From Hetaerina americana (Eukaryota > Arthropoda > Insecta > Odonata > Calopterygidae): 64,000 bases of DNA. Below the pieces are notes generated by a model. That model saw only the letters and a list, made by a program, of their open reading frames with translations, searched no databases and was not told where the DNA came from. This document shows positions 35,737 to 50,700 of this stretch, piece after piece. Location of the stretch: the NCBI GenBank assembly GCA_022747635.1, contig JAKTNV010000079.1, positions 124,001 to 188,000 of the forward strand, written 5' to 3'. The stretch's first letter is position 1. The number at the start of each line of letters is the position of its first letter. The position numbers were made by a program, and so were the translations under genes.

Positions 35737-38700
35737 ATGTCACCTATGCAATTCTATATGGCCATATTTAGAGGTTCAGGCAAGTTATTTAAGTGTTATC
35801 GAGGAATTAATTGCGCGCTATCTAGTCATGGAGTTTATTTTAACCACGAAAACATCAACCATCACAAGTCACAAGGTAAACATTGTGCTATAATTGATTT
35901 TTATTTTGATTTCATTCAGTTAAGAATGATATCTGTAATTTTCTTCTTTTCCATAAATACATCCCCCTTCTCTTTTATAGATTTTAAATCAAGGAATTTC
36001 GCCTCATTTCCAAGGGAATACAACCCGAAAATGGTGGAAAAGGGAAAATATAACTGGTGGAAAAGTAAAGGATATTTCGTATGCGAATGGAAAGATAGTG
36101 AAGCATTTCAATTAATGATGCCACCGCCTAACATTACAGGAACATTGCATCTAGGACATGCTCTTGTTTGTACAGTACAAGATGTTTTAGTCAGATGGTA
36201 CATCAATTGATTCAGTGACTTGTAAAATGAAACGCCTGTGTACTTTAGTGATTTAGTATCCATTTTCTTTGGTCAGGAAAATGATGAAGCGTAAGACGGT
36301 ATCTTGGATTCCTGGTATAGACCACGCAGGAATAGCCACGCAAGTCATCGTGGAAAAAAAACTATGGCAGGAAAAGAAACTAACCCGACGCGATATTGGC
36401 AGGGAAAGTTTCATTAAGGCTGTGCATGAGTGGAAATTGGATAAAGAAAATATCATTGACCAGCAGCTTGAAAATCTTGGAGTTGCAGTAGACTGGAGGA
36501 GGAAATTCTTTACTTTAGATTCAGTTTGTGATTCAACTATTTTTTCTCGATCGATTCCTAAGTTATTGATTGTTGTCGTTATGAAATGATTAATTATATA
36601 TGGGATTTTTAATTCCAGGAACGGTCGTTGGCTGTAACACAAGCATTCATCAGGCTTTACGAATCGGGAAAAATATATCGTTCAAATACGCTGGTAAACT
36701 GGTCTACCACTATACAGTCAGCCATTTCTGATATAGAAGTGGATATGAAAGACATTAATGGTGCCTCAAATTTAGACATTCCTGGTTACAAAAACCCTGT
36801 GGAGTTCGGTGTTCTAATAAAATTTGCATGCAAAATACATGGACTGGGTAAGTTCACCTGTATTCATTCTCAATGCATAATTTACGCTTTGTGCAGCTGA
36901 AAAGTTCACAAGGTATTGAATATTAAAGAAAAGAGAGAAATGAATTTTCATTATTATTTTGATAACAAATGATTTTTGCCAATGTGAGTAAGCATGTGAC
37001 CACATTTGTGAGGCTTATTTGAATAGTAAATGCCTGTCAGTAATATTTTTAGAATAATTGGAAAAATGAAAATTTTATTATTGGCTCCAAATGCATACAT
37101 ATCTACTTTATATTTCTCAGTAGTCAGCATTTCATTCCAAACACTTCCGATATTGTGAAACAGCTTCTTAAAACTGTCAGCACAACATTCTGCCACCTTG
37201 GGTTTTAACCAGTTTTGCCCTGAGGTTTTCAACTCTTTAATTTACCCAATTGATTGAGACACAATTCAGTTCTTTAGGTGTATTAACATAAGAAATCCAC
37301 GCTTCATCGCCAGTGATGTATGGGAAAAGCATTCATCTCTCTTACTGAATGGTGAAAAAATCATGTGTAGATGTCATTCTCTGGTTTAAGTGAGCTCTTG
37401 CTATATTCTAAACATCATACACACAGGTTACATTACCATAAGTGTCAGTATGATTCTGAGCATCACTGCACCATTGAAACTACTCCTGACTTTTGCATTC
37501 ACTCGCTTGACAAGAGTATCAGTCAGGACACTGGGCCTCTGTCATTCCTCTGTTCACCATGGACATTTGAATGACCTTTCCTAAACCCATGACACCATTG
37601 CCTCACTTATCCACCACTCATTCTGGTAGCCCTATATTTTTCACATGATTGACGGTGAATTTCAGCCCTCTGGCCTTTAGAAATGTGTCCTCTGATCAAA
37701 CTCCATGAGTGGTGGGATTGGTTATTGTCAAATGCATTATAGCACACCAATGCAAAGGCAAACTACAATGAACTGACAACAATGTAATGGTTTCATACCC
37801 ACCAGGCTAGTTGAAACTAACATGCAAGCACAATGTAATCAGTTCTGCTAATTGTTATTTATAATTAATCAGCATTTACATTTGAAACACACCTCTTAAA
37901 TGTTGTCACACCTCATAAACAGCACTCCGTTGGTGCACAAAAAGAGAAAATGAGAGAACTATCTCAAAGTTCCATGTGTTTAGAAACTGCACCTGGACCA
38001 AAGTAAAGTCTCATGGAAGAATCATTGTTTCCTTGGGGTTAGAAACAGGAACTGCAAAATATGTTCTTTCAATATAATTTCAGTCTCAGAATCAAAGGAA
38101 CTAATGATTATGCTTGGTTATGGCACTAAAAGTTAAAATTTTCAGTGCATGAATGGTTTCAGTTATACTGGGGATCCGGATGGTGCCTTGGCTAAGGTAT
38201 TAGCTTCCCACCTCAAGGGCCTTGGTTCTAATTCCAGTGGTGGTCTGATTTTTCAATGGTATCCATATCTGAGACTGCTCAGGTGAAAGTGGGGAATGGA
38301 GAGTCCAGATGGACAGTGTTAGGAAGAGGTACAAGGCAGGGTTATCCATTATCATGGTTCAGAGCAAACAAGTTCAACAATGACACTTAACGAATTATTA
38401 TGGCCCCACACTATTTAAGTAGATCAGACCACTAAGATAAGTTAGATAGATTCCCATACAGATAAGTGCAAATACTTGTTCTTTCCCCAGACAATCAGGA
38501 ATCATAATAGTAAGGAACTAAAGTCAGTATAGAAATATTAAAAACATTCGATTTACAATTCAAGACAAGTTTAATGTTGCATAGACATAAGGTATATTCG
38601 GAGATGCATGTGTATGTATGTTGATGTTATATGTATTTGCATTTGTATAAGTTAAAAAGGTTTTTGTATAAATATATTCTACATTGTGGGTGTAGATTTG

Positions 38701-41700
38701 CATGAATTTGGGGGCTTTGCATGTAGTTTAATTTCTTTTACGGGTAGTAACCTAACACCCCCCACCACACGCTCTGGTGGTGGCTTGCAGGATACTATGT
38801 AGATGTACATTATCACCGGTTCTGTTCAACTTATATGTGATGGAAATGATTAAACAGGTAGGGGAAGAACTGGAGGTAAGAATGAAAGTTGACGGAAAAT
38901 TCATAAAATCAGTTAGGTTTGCTCATGAGCAAGCTCTAATTTGTCATTCAGCCAAGGGGTTGCAAGCATTGCTGAGTGAATTGAAAATTCACTGTAAGAG
39001 ATATGGCATGAGGATCAATGTAAATAAAACAAAGATTAAGTGATTTTCCAGAAAGAGATAGGCTAAGGCTAACATTAAAATAGGAGGGCAAAAAATATAG
39101 CAGGTGGAACAGTTTACGTATCTCAGAAGTGTTTTGGACCAAAATGGTCAAAGTAGTACGGACATAAGAAGAAGCACTAGGCAAAGAAGCTTTCACAAGG
39201 AGGAGGGAGTTGATGACTGGGACTTTCAGTAAGGATGTCTAGAAAAGACTCATAAAACTTTGATATGAAGCCTAGTTATGTACGGCATGGAAACGTGGTC
39301 ACTGAAGCAGGACAATAGAAGTAAATTGGAGGCTGTTGGAATGGGGGTGTGAAGAAGAATGGAGAAGGTGAAATGAATGAAAAGGAAAACAAATCAGAAA
39401 GTACTTGGCATGGTGGGTAAGGAGAGGGGTTTGTTGGGAGAAATCATGAGGGGGCAGGAAAAGTGGTTAAAAGGCATATTGATCAGCAGTGGGATGTTGA
39501 AGACTGTTGTAGAGTGGAGAATGTTAGGTAAACGAGGAATGGCAGAAATATGATAGAGATGTTGGACAGGATGAAGGGAGGAAGGAAATACAGAGAGAAG
39601 AAGAGGGACTTGTTGTAGAGTAGGATATTGGGAAAAACAAAATATTTATTTGATAGTTGTGCCCATCCAAAACCTACCTTAACTGGTAGATTACCTAATA
39701 ATCCCAATATCTCTTTGGGGTGCTTTGTGGAGAGCACTCTTAAGTGAGTAGGCCATCCATCAGGGGCGTTAAATTGTTGACACGTTGATTGTTGGTTTTT
39801 TCATTAAGAGTAAGCTAATGCCTATGCCAGGTTTCTGCCCATGCTAAATTACCAACCTATTCCTTCAGGCACAAGTGGCTTCTGCTGCCAGTTGCCTCAC
39901 CTAATAACTACTTCTACTACTCTTAGTTATGCAACTAAACTGTACCTAACTGTGAGGTTCAGGTTTAAATTTGAAACTCTTATGTTTATGTATTTAAAAT
40001 TTTTGCACATTTAAGATTAATGCAGTCCCAGAACATTTAGTAGAAATTATTTTTTTCAGTAGCCAAGAATATAATGATTTTCAAGTCTAGCTTTATAGTT
40101 GCATTCAATTATAGTAATAGAACTGAAGGTTATTTAATTTTAGCTGTTTTCTTCAAAAACTACGTGCATGTTTATTCAAACCAATAATGAACAAATTAGT
40201 GGCTTACTCTGATACCTCTATTTGCTATTAATTTTATTCCAGTGTTTTTTAATTCAAATGTGTATTCGTAATTCCTAAAGAACATTTTTTTATCAAAAAA
40301 TATAGTGGATGGTAGTTTTTATTTATTTAGTATTGGTTTCATGCTGTCCAATTATGCTTTTGTATCTTGATGTCTTATACTATGGTCATAATGCACCAAA
40401 AATACAATTCATGGTAACATAATGAAAGTCCAAAAAGAATTTTTAACTCCAATTACAGTATATTAATAAATAAAAATGATTACTTAAATAAATTATAGTA
40501 TTGTATGAGTCATAATCTGATTTAATATTTGGTCTAACTAAACAACATATTGCAATTCAAAATGCTATTTGGTGAATGAAAATGATTATAAAATATTTTG
40601 AAATGATTAGTAATTTTCTTAATTAAATTATTATTAGGAAGTGGATGACTTAGTTCTTAGTCTCCAGCCTTCAAGAAGGCACAAAGTCATCACCACTAGT
40701 ACCAAAATGTTATTGAGTTATCTCTCAGTTCAGTAACAGTCCCAGTCAATACAGCACCTTTGAGCTTTTCTCCAATTAATTTCATTCTTTCACACCTGCC
40801 TATAATATGTTAGTCTTTTAATATTAAGGATTTCTCAGACAATTGGGCTTTGTCATATTAGTTGAATGGCAACCTCACCAAACAAACAATATTCAGGTTG
40901 ATTATTATGGTATCACCCATAAAATAAAACTTTAATTTTGCATTAAATTAAATATCTTACCAGATCCTCTGCATTTTGAAGTAAGCAACTCAAGTCTATT
41001 CAATTAGAATCACCAAGTGTACCAAAGCTCTTTTTTGCATATTCCAATATGAATGTAAAGAACTTGAAACTACCCAATCAATGCCCGTTCAACCTTTTTT
41101 CATTTAGAGCATAATGACAATTATCCAATTTTATTCATTGCAGATGAAGAAATTTTAGTAGCCACCACTCGTTTGGAAACAATGCCTGGGGATGTGGCTA
41201 TTGCTGTAAACCCAAAAGATGACCGATATTCTCACCTCCATGGGAGAATGGTTGTTCATCCCATAAGAAATACCTTGATCCCAATTGTCTGTGATGATTT
41301 TGTGGATCCAAATTTTGGAACAGGTGAAGATTACTTTTTCTATGTTTTACATTATGATTGTTTTAGTCCATAAGATATGGCTATTAAGTTGATGAATTTC
41401 TCCAAACTGTTAGCCTGGTGCAAAACGTCATATTTTATAAAACCCATGCCTATTTGTTGATTAGTTACAGCTATTTCAGTCTTTCATTAATAATATTAAG
41501 TAAAATATGATCGGTCATTTCTACATAATTTTTATGCATTGCTGACCTTTGTTTTAATGTTTCCATGTCATTTTCAAGACCATTTCTTCTCAATTTTGGC
41601 CTTGAATATGGTATGCAAATATTGAACCACTATTGTCAATGAATAAATATCACGTGGAAGATTACCGAATATCTTTCATTTATTGCTAAATAATTCCGCA

Positions 41701-44700
41701 AAGCACAGAAGTTACTATAAACTATTTCATATGTAGGGCATTACATAAGCAGCAGAATATGATGATTTGATGTTTCAATTAACAGCCATGATATAATTAT
41801 GAGCAGCCTAGATTGTTTTGACATATATATTTGAATCATAATGCAGTTTAAAGTTCCCTGTTATATTTATAAAAACATTAATGAAACCTCTTTATCTATA
41901 TTAGGAGCTGTCAAAATCACTCCAGCTCACAACAAGATTGACTGCACTGTAGGAAGGAATCATAGACTAGAAATAGTGCAAGCTATCAATGATGAAGGAA
42001 AAATGACAAATTCATGCCCTCAGTTTTGTGTAAGTGTTCAATTATCATTTTTGGTGCATGTATTAAACCTAGAGAAGTAATTTGTTTGGAAAATTGTCGC
42101 GTATTTTTATTTATAGCAAAATAATTAACCTTTGCATGAATAGGAGAGAAGTTTAAGTATGCTACTAAGCCATCTTCATAGTGTGCATTTATAAGGAGTT
42201 TTTACGAAGATATTTGCAATGAAGAATGGTGGGCTTCAGAAGAAGGGACTATTATAATATGATGAACAGTGAACATAGCAAACACATGGGTACCTAGAAT
42301 CAAATCTGCATAATCTGACATTTTTCACCATAAATTATATCCAATGTATGTTTATTTAAATGTTCAATGATTAAGTCTATAAATATGTGCGTGCCCACAT
42401 ACATTTTGTTCCATGTGGCACTTCTTCTATTGTTGCTCCTTAATTTTACCTCATGTTTCCATTAACAAAAAGGCCATCAGAGGTATGATGAATATGTCAA
42501 CACCATCATGTTTGAGAGGAGGTCATTATTCCTCTCAACCTTATTTGAGTGTGAATGGAGATTTTTGTCAGCATTGATGCCTAGCATATTTCTATTCCAA
42601 ATCATTAAGTAATCACATGTGCTCTGAATTTGATCAAGGGTTTAAAACGATTTGATGCCCGACAAAAAATTATGGAGGAATTGGAGCGTAAGGGATTGCT
42701 ACGAGGAAAGGAAGATCACGCAATGCAGATTCCTATTTGTAGCCGTTCTGGTGATGTGGTAGAATTGCTCCTGAAACCACAGTGGTATGTAAAGTGGAGA
42801 CAATTTTGTTTTTTTTGTGAACTTTTCTCAATTTTTATGAGTGCCTGTCTTGCTTATTCTTGAACCTCTTCAGTTAACTTTTCAGAAATGAATTTTTGTG
42901 AGACAAAGGAACTTCTGTAATATTAATATCTAATCCTATGAAGGCTGCAGCCAAAAAACATAGCATTTTTACAATGGTGTTCAAAAGATGTTAATAAATC
43001 GAGGTGCAGTACCTGTGCTGGAAATCAAAATGGTTTGATGATTTAACTTGGTTTATTTATTATCCCATGAAGGAAATCACCTAATCAAAGATCAATGCGT
43101 ACATATAAATTCAACTTAATATCCCAGATTTTTGGAGAAACTTAATTTCATATTATGAATGAAAATTGAAAAGCTTTATTTTAATAATTAATTTAAGAAT
43201 TCTTACAGGGTATTATGCAAAAATGCATGTAGTGAAGAATTCTAAAACTTAAAATACAACCAGGCATCATATCCTTATTCTGCACAGAATATGTACTGAT
43301 TATGGTAGAAGGTATATATATGGTACTAATTCCAAAATAACTGAACTTATACTCAAACAAAATTGATGTCTAAATTCATAATAAAAAATCCAACAATAAA
43401 TTGGCGGTGAAAAATATTTTACGTGAAGACATATTTTACATATTTATTTACACACATGACAGACATATTTATGCTGTAGATTACCAAACTCTGACCATGC
43501 ATCTTTAAAATGTATGAATCTATGCTGCTGTTGATTTTTTAAATATTTATGCAACGTGTTCAAACATGTTATATTAATAGGCTATACCTGATGGACCATT
43601 CATTTATAAGGCAAATGTACTAATATTTCACTTTTTTGGGCCTTTCCACTTTTCGGTGGTTACCCTGTATCGCCATCCTCCAGTTGCCTTGGTTATTGCA
43701 ATCTTCCTCTTTCCAGCCTTGATCCCTGATCATTGAGGCTATTTTCTGCTCTCTATGTTTGTCTCAACCGTCCCAATTTCCTTCTTTCTAGTGCTGACCA
43801 TTCTAAAAGAGTTCTTGGCCATAATATATAAATTATGCCCAAATCATGCAAATTATTCCTATCTTATTACTCCAATGCATGTCAACTTGCATGTGGAAAG
43901 TGAGAGAGTGTTGATTTGCTCCTTGCTTTACCATGATGTCTGTTTTTGTATACTGGCAGGTTTCTAAGCTGTGATGAAATGGCACAGAGTGCTGCAAATA
44001 TGGTGACGGAGGAGAAATTGAAAATTTACCCACCTTCTTTCAGAAAGATATGGCTTACTTGGCTTCAAAATTCTAGGTAAATTTTTATCAGCTTCGATTA
44101 CATTCCTTCTGAAGAAGCATTATGTGACCTATATATTCAATGTATCATAAGATATCATGGATTTTGCATTCTTTAAGCTATGGCTGTGCAATTTCATTTC
44201 AAACTGTTTATGAGCATTGCCACTCTAAATAAAACTTACTACTAAAAATAAACTATTATTTTTTTCTACCAACAATATTTGCCATCATGAATACTGGTTT
44301 TAAAGGACATTTCTGGTGGTTAAATGAGATGTCTGAGTATATGAGATGAATTCAACTTTCACCTTCCATAACAATTACAGCTATGGAACAAAAACTCATG
44401 ATTTAGCTGGTTGTATTTGTCTGGTAGCTGCCTAAAGCCGAAAATTCATGTGTTAAAATCCCATTTAGGCATGGGCACTGTACATAATCTGATGGTTTGG
44501 TCCCTGGGTATCCATGTTTGGCCAAAAGTGATTTATCATCATCCCAGGGTTGCATGTACTGCGAGTATCGCCCAGCTAACATGAAAAGTTTTCATTTTTA
44601 ATTTAATCTGGTACATTTTGCCTGCCATAATTTTGGTCAATGAGACAGGTCATTGGCATATGTGATCCATCACATCATTAGTTATTCTTCATTGTGCTGA

Positions 44701-47700
44701 ATCTTGTAATTCAATCATTGCTAGATTCTCACACTGTATTTACCTATTCCAAAGTGGTTTTTATATTTTTACAGAGATTGGTGTTTGTCCCGTCAACTCT
44801 GGTGGGGTCACCAAATTCCAATGTATAAATGCCAAAAATCTGGAGTACAAGATGCACCATTTTGGATTGCTGCTCAAAACCTAGCTGAAGCAAAGCAGAA
44901 AGCATCACAAAAACTTGGAGTCAATGATGACTTTATTGAATGCCAACAAGATGAAGACGTTCTGGACACATGGTTTTCTTCTGCTCTTCTACCATTTTCT
45001 TCTCAAGGCTGGCCAAATGCTGTTAGTACTTTCATTGTAGTATTAAAAACAGCAAATAAATAGAGACAGCTCTTGTTGCACAGTTGCATTCTCATATGCA
45101 AAATTATTGTAGTCATATCCTCTAATTGTTCAGGAAATTCATCTTTGAATTGAAATGATAGGCTAAAAATTAATTTTAGATAGCTGTTAGTGCCCACAGC
45201 AATGCCTCACACATTTTTTCAGTATTTTTACCTGACTTTTTCAAAGCTTAATGTTTGTAAATTTTGGTTAAGTAACTTTCAACAATGGAAGGAATTTTAT
45301 TTATTTATTCATTTCATCTTGTTATTTTACTTTGATAAAATACAGGATGTCAATCAAAACAAACAAATATTAATATGAGAAATGATTATGATAAAATTAG
45401 AGTTTACCTTACCTTGATGAAAAATATTAATTTCAATCATAAAAAACTATTCTTGTTTAAAAACGATTTTATTCTAGATTATATCAAATGCACCACCTTT
45501 CTTTGTCTTGTGGAATAATCATGGATACTCTCATTTTTTTAAATTGGCACTTGTTTTCTCAAATATGCATCATATATATACAAACATGTTATAAGTGAGA
45601 TTTTGATATTTATAAAATGAGGTCTACGTTGTTCTCTTTTGGGTATTTTGGCCACACATCACTCTTTTTTGCAAGATGTAAACTTTGTCAACGCAGTAGC
45701 TGACCACAAAAAATAATTCCATGGCACAATAGAGGTTGGAAATAACCAAACTAGGCTTTTTAAAATTTCTTCATCTACAACCTTCGCTAGGTTTGTTAGG
45801 GCTTAGGAAATTCTGGAAAGTTTACTATGTAAATGCCTATAATGTCCCATTCAGTTTAAACACTTATCAATTATGAACCCTAGAAAGCTGGTACAATTAA
45901 TTTTGATCAGAAAATAATCTTTGATATGAGCATTAATTTGAGAGCCTTCTTTTTTGCTTAAGTTGTATGACATTTGTTATTTTCTAATCATAATATAAGC
46001 TAATTTTTTATGAACTAAGAGTGCTAGGGCATTATTAACATTATACTTCCGCAATGATTTGTTTTTGTTACTGAGTAATTGGCATCATCTGCATAAAGAC
46101 TTCTTTCATCGGTCTTTGTGTAAGTTGTTAAATCATTAATATAAATTAAGAACAGTGTGGAGTCTAGTATACCTCCTTGTGGTACACCAATATTTACTGT
46201 TTTTTAGTCGATAAGTAACTGGTTTATGTATTTTAGAATTAGGTACCAATAACTTTCACTTTCCACCTTCTCCACAATTTTATTAATGAAACAAACTGAA
46301 GCAGATCTGGTACTCTTTCCCTTTTGGAAACCTTATTGTGCTACATTTAGAACTTTAAACTTTTTCAAAAAACCAATCGGTCCTTCTGCCATGAAGTTAG
46401 ACAACAGCAATATTGGCTGATAATTTCCAATTTGCTCTTTGTCCCCCTTTTTAAACTAACACTAAATTTTATATGTCACAAGAAAACCTCGGAACTCTGT
46501 CTTTGCAAAAGACTCATTTATTATTTGAACGAAGGTTTGCAAATTACATTTATACAATTTTTATAACCAAGACTGGATGATTCATGTGAATTTAGGCAGT
46601 ATCATCAATTCTAGTAGATTGCTTACTTCTGAGATTTTGTGAAACAGCAATTCTTTTTCTGTGAGTGTGAAAAAAGGAATAGAAATTGGCACATGATATT
46701 TGGTAATTTGTTTCTTGTTTAGTAGATTTGATTAGAACTTTATGAGGATTCATTTTTCATTAATGCATCCTCTTCATAAATAAATGCCAAACGAAATTAC
46801 ATTTTAGGAGGGTTTCCCATTTCATTTTAACTATAAACAGTGAGGAGGTACTTTGCATTTTAGAAACTCAAAAGCCTGATGCAAATGCCTTATTAGTTGT
46901 GTTTTTCAGTGTTTACTATTAATGATTCATGTGAATTGGCAGTATCATCTTGACACCTTTCCTCTGTTAAATTTATTTGGAAATTATAATATATGGTAAA
47001 CTTTCAATACTTGATTATAATATAAGGGAAATTCAAAATTTCATGTTAAATATTTGAGCTAAACCCCACAGAATTGTTTAGCATTGCTTAGTAACATTCA
47101 CAATGATATGGAAAGAAAATTTTCAGTAATGTTTTCTTTCAAAATTCTGGAGTAATGTCCTACTGTTCCATATTTAGGAATTACTTTTGATTTTCTAAAA
47201 ATAATCATCAGTCATGACCATAATTCATCAGTCCGTGTTGAAGTTGTGTCTAATAAACTGCCAAATATTATAATTCCTCTTTATTTTCTTACAGTCAAAG
47301 GAACTTGATGCTACATGTCCATTATCAGCCATGGTGACTGGAAATGACATCTTATTTTTTTGGGTCGCTAGAATGGTTATGGTTGGTCAAGAACTCACAG
47401 GAAAATTACCCTTTGAGGTCAGTACATTATTATTATATAGGATTATGTGAATCCTGCATATCACTTGGGAAAAATTCATTCTAATTTCTCCGTAGCTTTG
47501 ACCCCAACATACCAAATCGATGGTATGAGGCCCATCCAGGACCATCGGTGTAATTGTATCATTAATGGTGATAATCGGCTTTAAATCCCTTCTATTGAAA
47601 GCATTAAATTGTTTGTATAGTTTTTGGTGTCATGTTGTTCAATTCATTATATCTCTTGTCCAACATTCATCAAATGAGTGAACAAGGCTTCTTGGCTTCA

Positions 47701-50700
47701 AGCTGCTGCAATCCAGGCCATTTTGATCGCTTCCCCTCTATCAAATCATTCTTTTCTTCTTTTCTTTGAAGGTACACAGGTAAATATCAGTCACATATGG
47801 TACCAGTGTCAATTCTTGCTAAAAAAATCACCACTAGGAGACTTATTTGTACCAACCCATCTTAAGAGTCTCATCTAAACATTTTCTTATTCATTTCCAT
47901 GAGGCAATTTAAAAATAAACTTTAATTTAGTTCTCTTCAGGAGAGGTTACTTTAATTTGTATGGTATGAATATGATTTGGAGTGCTATAGTGGTGAATAA
48001 AAAATGTTACCATGAGAATTCATGTTCAATCAATTTTGAAGAAAATGCATACATATTAATCAGGTCATATTATTACAAGGGGATTTAGTGTAGCCATATA
48101 TCATCAGTCTAAATCAGAATAACTTTTGTCCATTAAATAGAGACCATTGATGGTTTGTTTTTGATGCCATGATATGAAGTGCAATAGGAATTAAATAATA
48201 GAATGCCCAGTGGAATTTAGAAATTGGCTTTCATTCAGCCACATAAATGTATTATGGATTACGATATGGTTGCAGTGACTGTAAATGATTCTAAGGTCAG
48301 TCATTTGAGTTTCAACTATTGAATCATGGATAAAGGTATTTCATTCATGCATTGGTACTTTCCCTTCCTCTCCTTTGTCTAATGCTTGCCTATTGTCTTC
48401 CAGTCAACCCACTTTATTTTTTCACTTTGTTCACCATGCCCATTCCTCAAAACCCTGCACTAATATTGTGTTTATGTCTTTATTTAAAGTCTTTGTCATC
48501 AAATATAATGGAAGTGCTTATTTCAGTCACAAAAATCTTCTTTGAATGTCTTTATAATTTGTCCATTTGTGTCCAAAATATTCTACGTTATCTGATTTAT
48601 CTCACTATATAATTCCCTAAGTTTCCATGTCTTACAGTCACAATCCAGTTATGGATGTTAGAAATCATTATGAGTAACAATATTTTGCCGATGTGAAGGA
48701 ATTGCTCTGAATGAAACTTCTTCTCATCATCACTGTTTTTAATGTGGAATTAATTAATTTAGTTTTATTATTTTTAATTCTTTTCAGCTACAGTCTGATC
48801 TGAGTGTAAAATGAGATGTTTCCTCATTAAGAAAGGTCAAAAATCCTCAAACATGATAGCATCAAGTCCTAAGAAATACATGAAATCAAAACCTGATTGT
48901 TACATCACATTCATATGGCATCCAGGTCACATTTTCTCTTCTTCGGTTATCTGGAAGATGAATTTAGTGACGTGAAATGATGTTTTCAACCTAAACCTAA
49001 AGTTATATTTACCATTGTCTTAGATTTCACCATTATTCTGTTCTATCAGTAGTAGAGCAAGTATCAAATAGAGATTGGAACCGAGAATCAATTTTCCAGA
49101 ATGGACAGGGGGCCCTGTCCAATCCTTCTAAAATATCATAAATATTGTTTTTCACCATAACAGATACATATTGCTCCATTAAAAGAAAGTTAATGAAAAA
49201 ATTTTGGTCTTATAAAAACCTCGTAGATTTAAGAAGTTGCTGCATATTGTAAATGTAATTTTAAGTCTTTGTTTATCAGCTGTTGGCAAACTGTTAACAT
49301 GTTTTATATTTTATTTCATGCCCATGGTAAGTGTGGCCATTCAAGTTTCTAATTTATCTGGAAAGAAAACCTCTATCATTCATTGTAGTATTGTATTCCG
49401 AGGATAATATACAATTCTTAGTTAAGAATTGTATATTATCCTAGGAATATATATACTTATATATAAGAAATTGAAACCACCAAATTACTTTCATTTAAAT
49501 CTTAAATTCTGTCTAATATAATTTATAAATTTTGTTTTAGGGCATATGTGTTGTATTTAACTTTATTTATGTTATACTTTCAGAGTATATATCTTACTGG
49601 GTTAATATGTGATGCTCAGGGAAGAAAAATGTCCAAAAGCTTAGGAAATGTTGTCCATCCTGAAGATATTATAAATGGTGTATCTTTGGAGGTAGAGTAT
49701 TCATCAATTCTTGCCTATCAAGCTGTATAAATAAATGAAAGGACTAACTTTGTAGTTCCACACGAAAGCTGTGTTGTGGTTAATCACATTAAAGGCAATA
49801 TAATTCTGAGATACAGTTCTCTAATCGCTTTCTGTTATGTAAGTTACCTTCTTGTAGTGTTAAATGTTCCCGAACCACTTTTTAACAACTTCTCATTTTA
49901 TTTCATTTGCAGGGGCTTCACAGTCAGACTCACGCTAGTTTTAAATCTGGCTATTTGTCGTCCTCAGAATTTCAAAAGTCAATCAAAGGGCAAAAAATAT
50001 TATTTCCAAATGGTATCCCAGAGTGTGGTGTTGATGCTCTTAGATTTACATTATGCTCCCATAATGTAATGAGTAAGTATCAAGAGGTGGAAAAAGCCAT
50101 CTGCATATAAGTTGTGTTCTTTTAATTAGATTGAATATATTTTTGGCCCCCTGTCATGGACTACAACCTTGACTTGGTGGATGGGCTTCTGTGTTCCAAT
50201 GACCCCTTGAGCTGTCCTGGCGGCAGCAATGATAATTGCTCCTGGTAGGATCACCCATGGATAGGATAGAGGATAGGTCGAAGGTTGCCCTGCAAAAGGT
50301 AGTCCATGCCTCAGTGAGGTGGCTACAAAGGCATCTGACCCCAGTGGGGGGACCATTGAGTGATGGTGTCACCTTAAAAGCACTGTTGATGAAGGCAACA
50401 AGAAACCACCTCAGTTATTATTCTCAAGATTTATATGATAAATAGAATAGAGAATATGAGTCCTGGCGAGTACGGGATTCGGCGCAATCAGCCATGTGTC
50501 ATTCCCGGCAGTGGGAGAGGTAAGGCTACCGCAGTCTTCATCTAACAAAACCCTTTGCAAAGGAAAACCGACGGTAGCAGGAATTAACATGCAGAAGAAG
50601 AAGAAGGAATTAGTTAGAATGGGTACTTGTTAGTACCCATTAGTAGTAGTTAGAATGTTAGGACAATGTTGAAGAGAGAGGAAAATTAGAGGATATAAAG

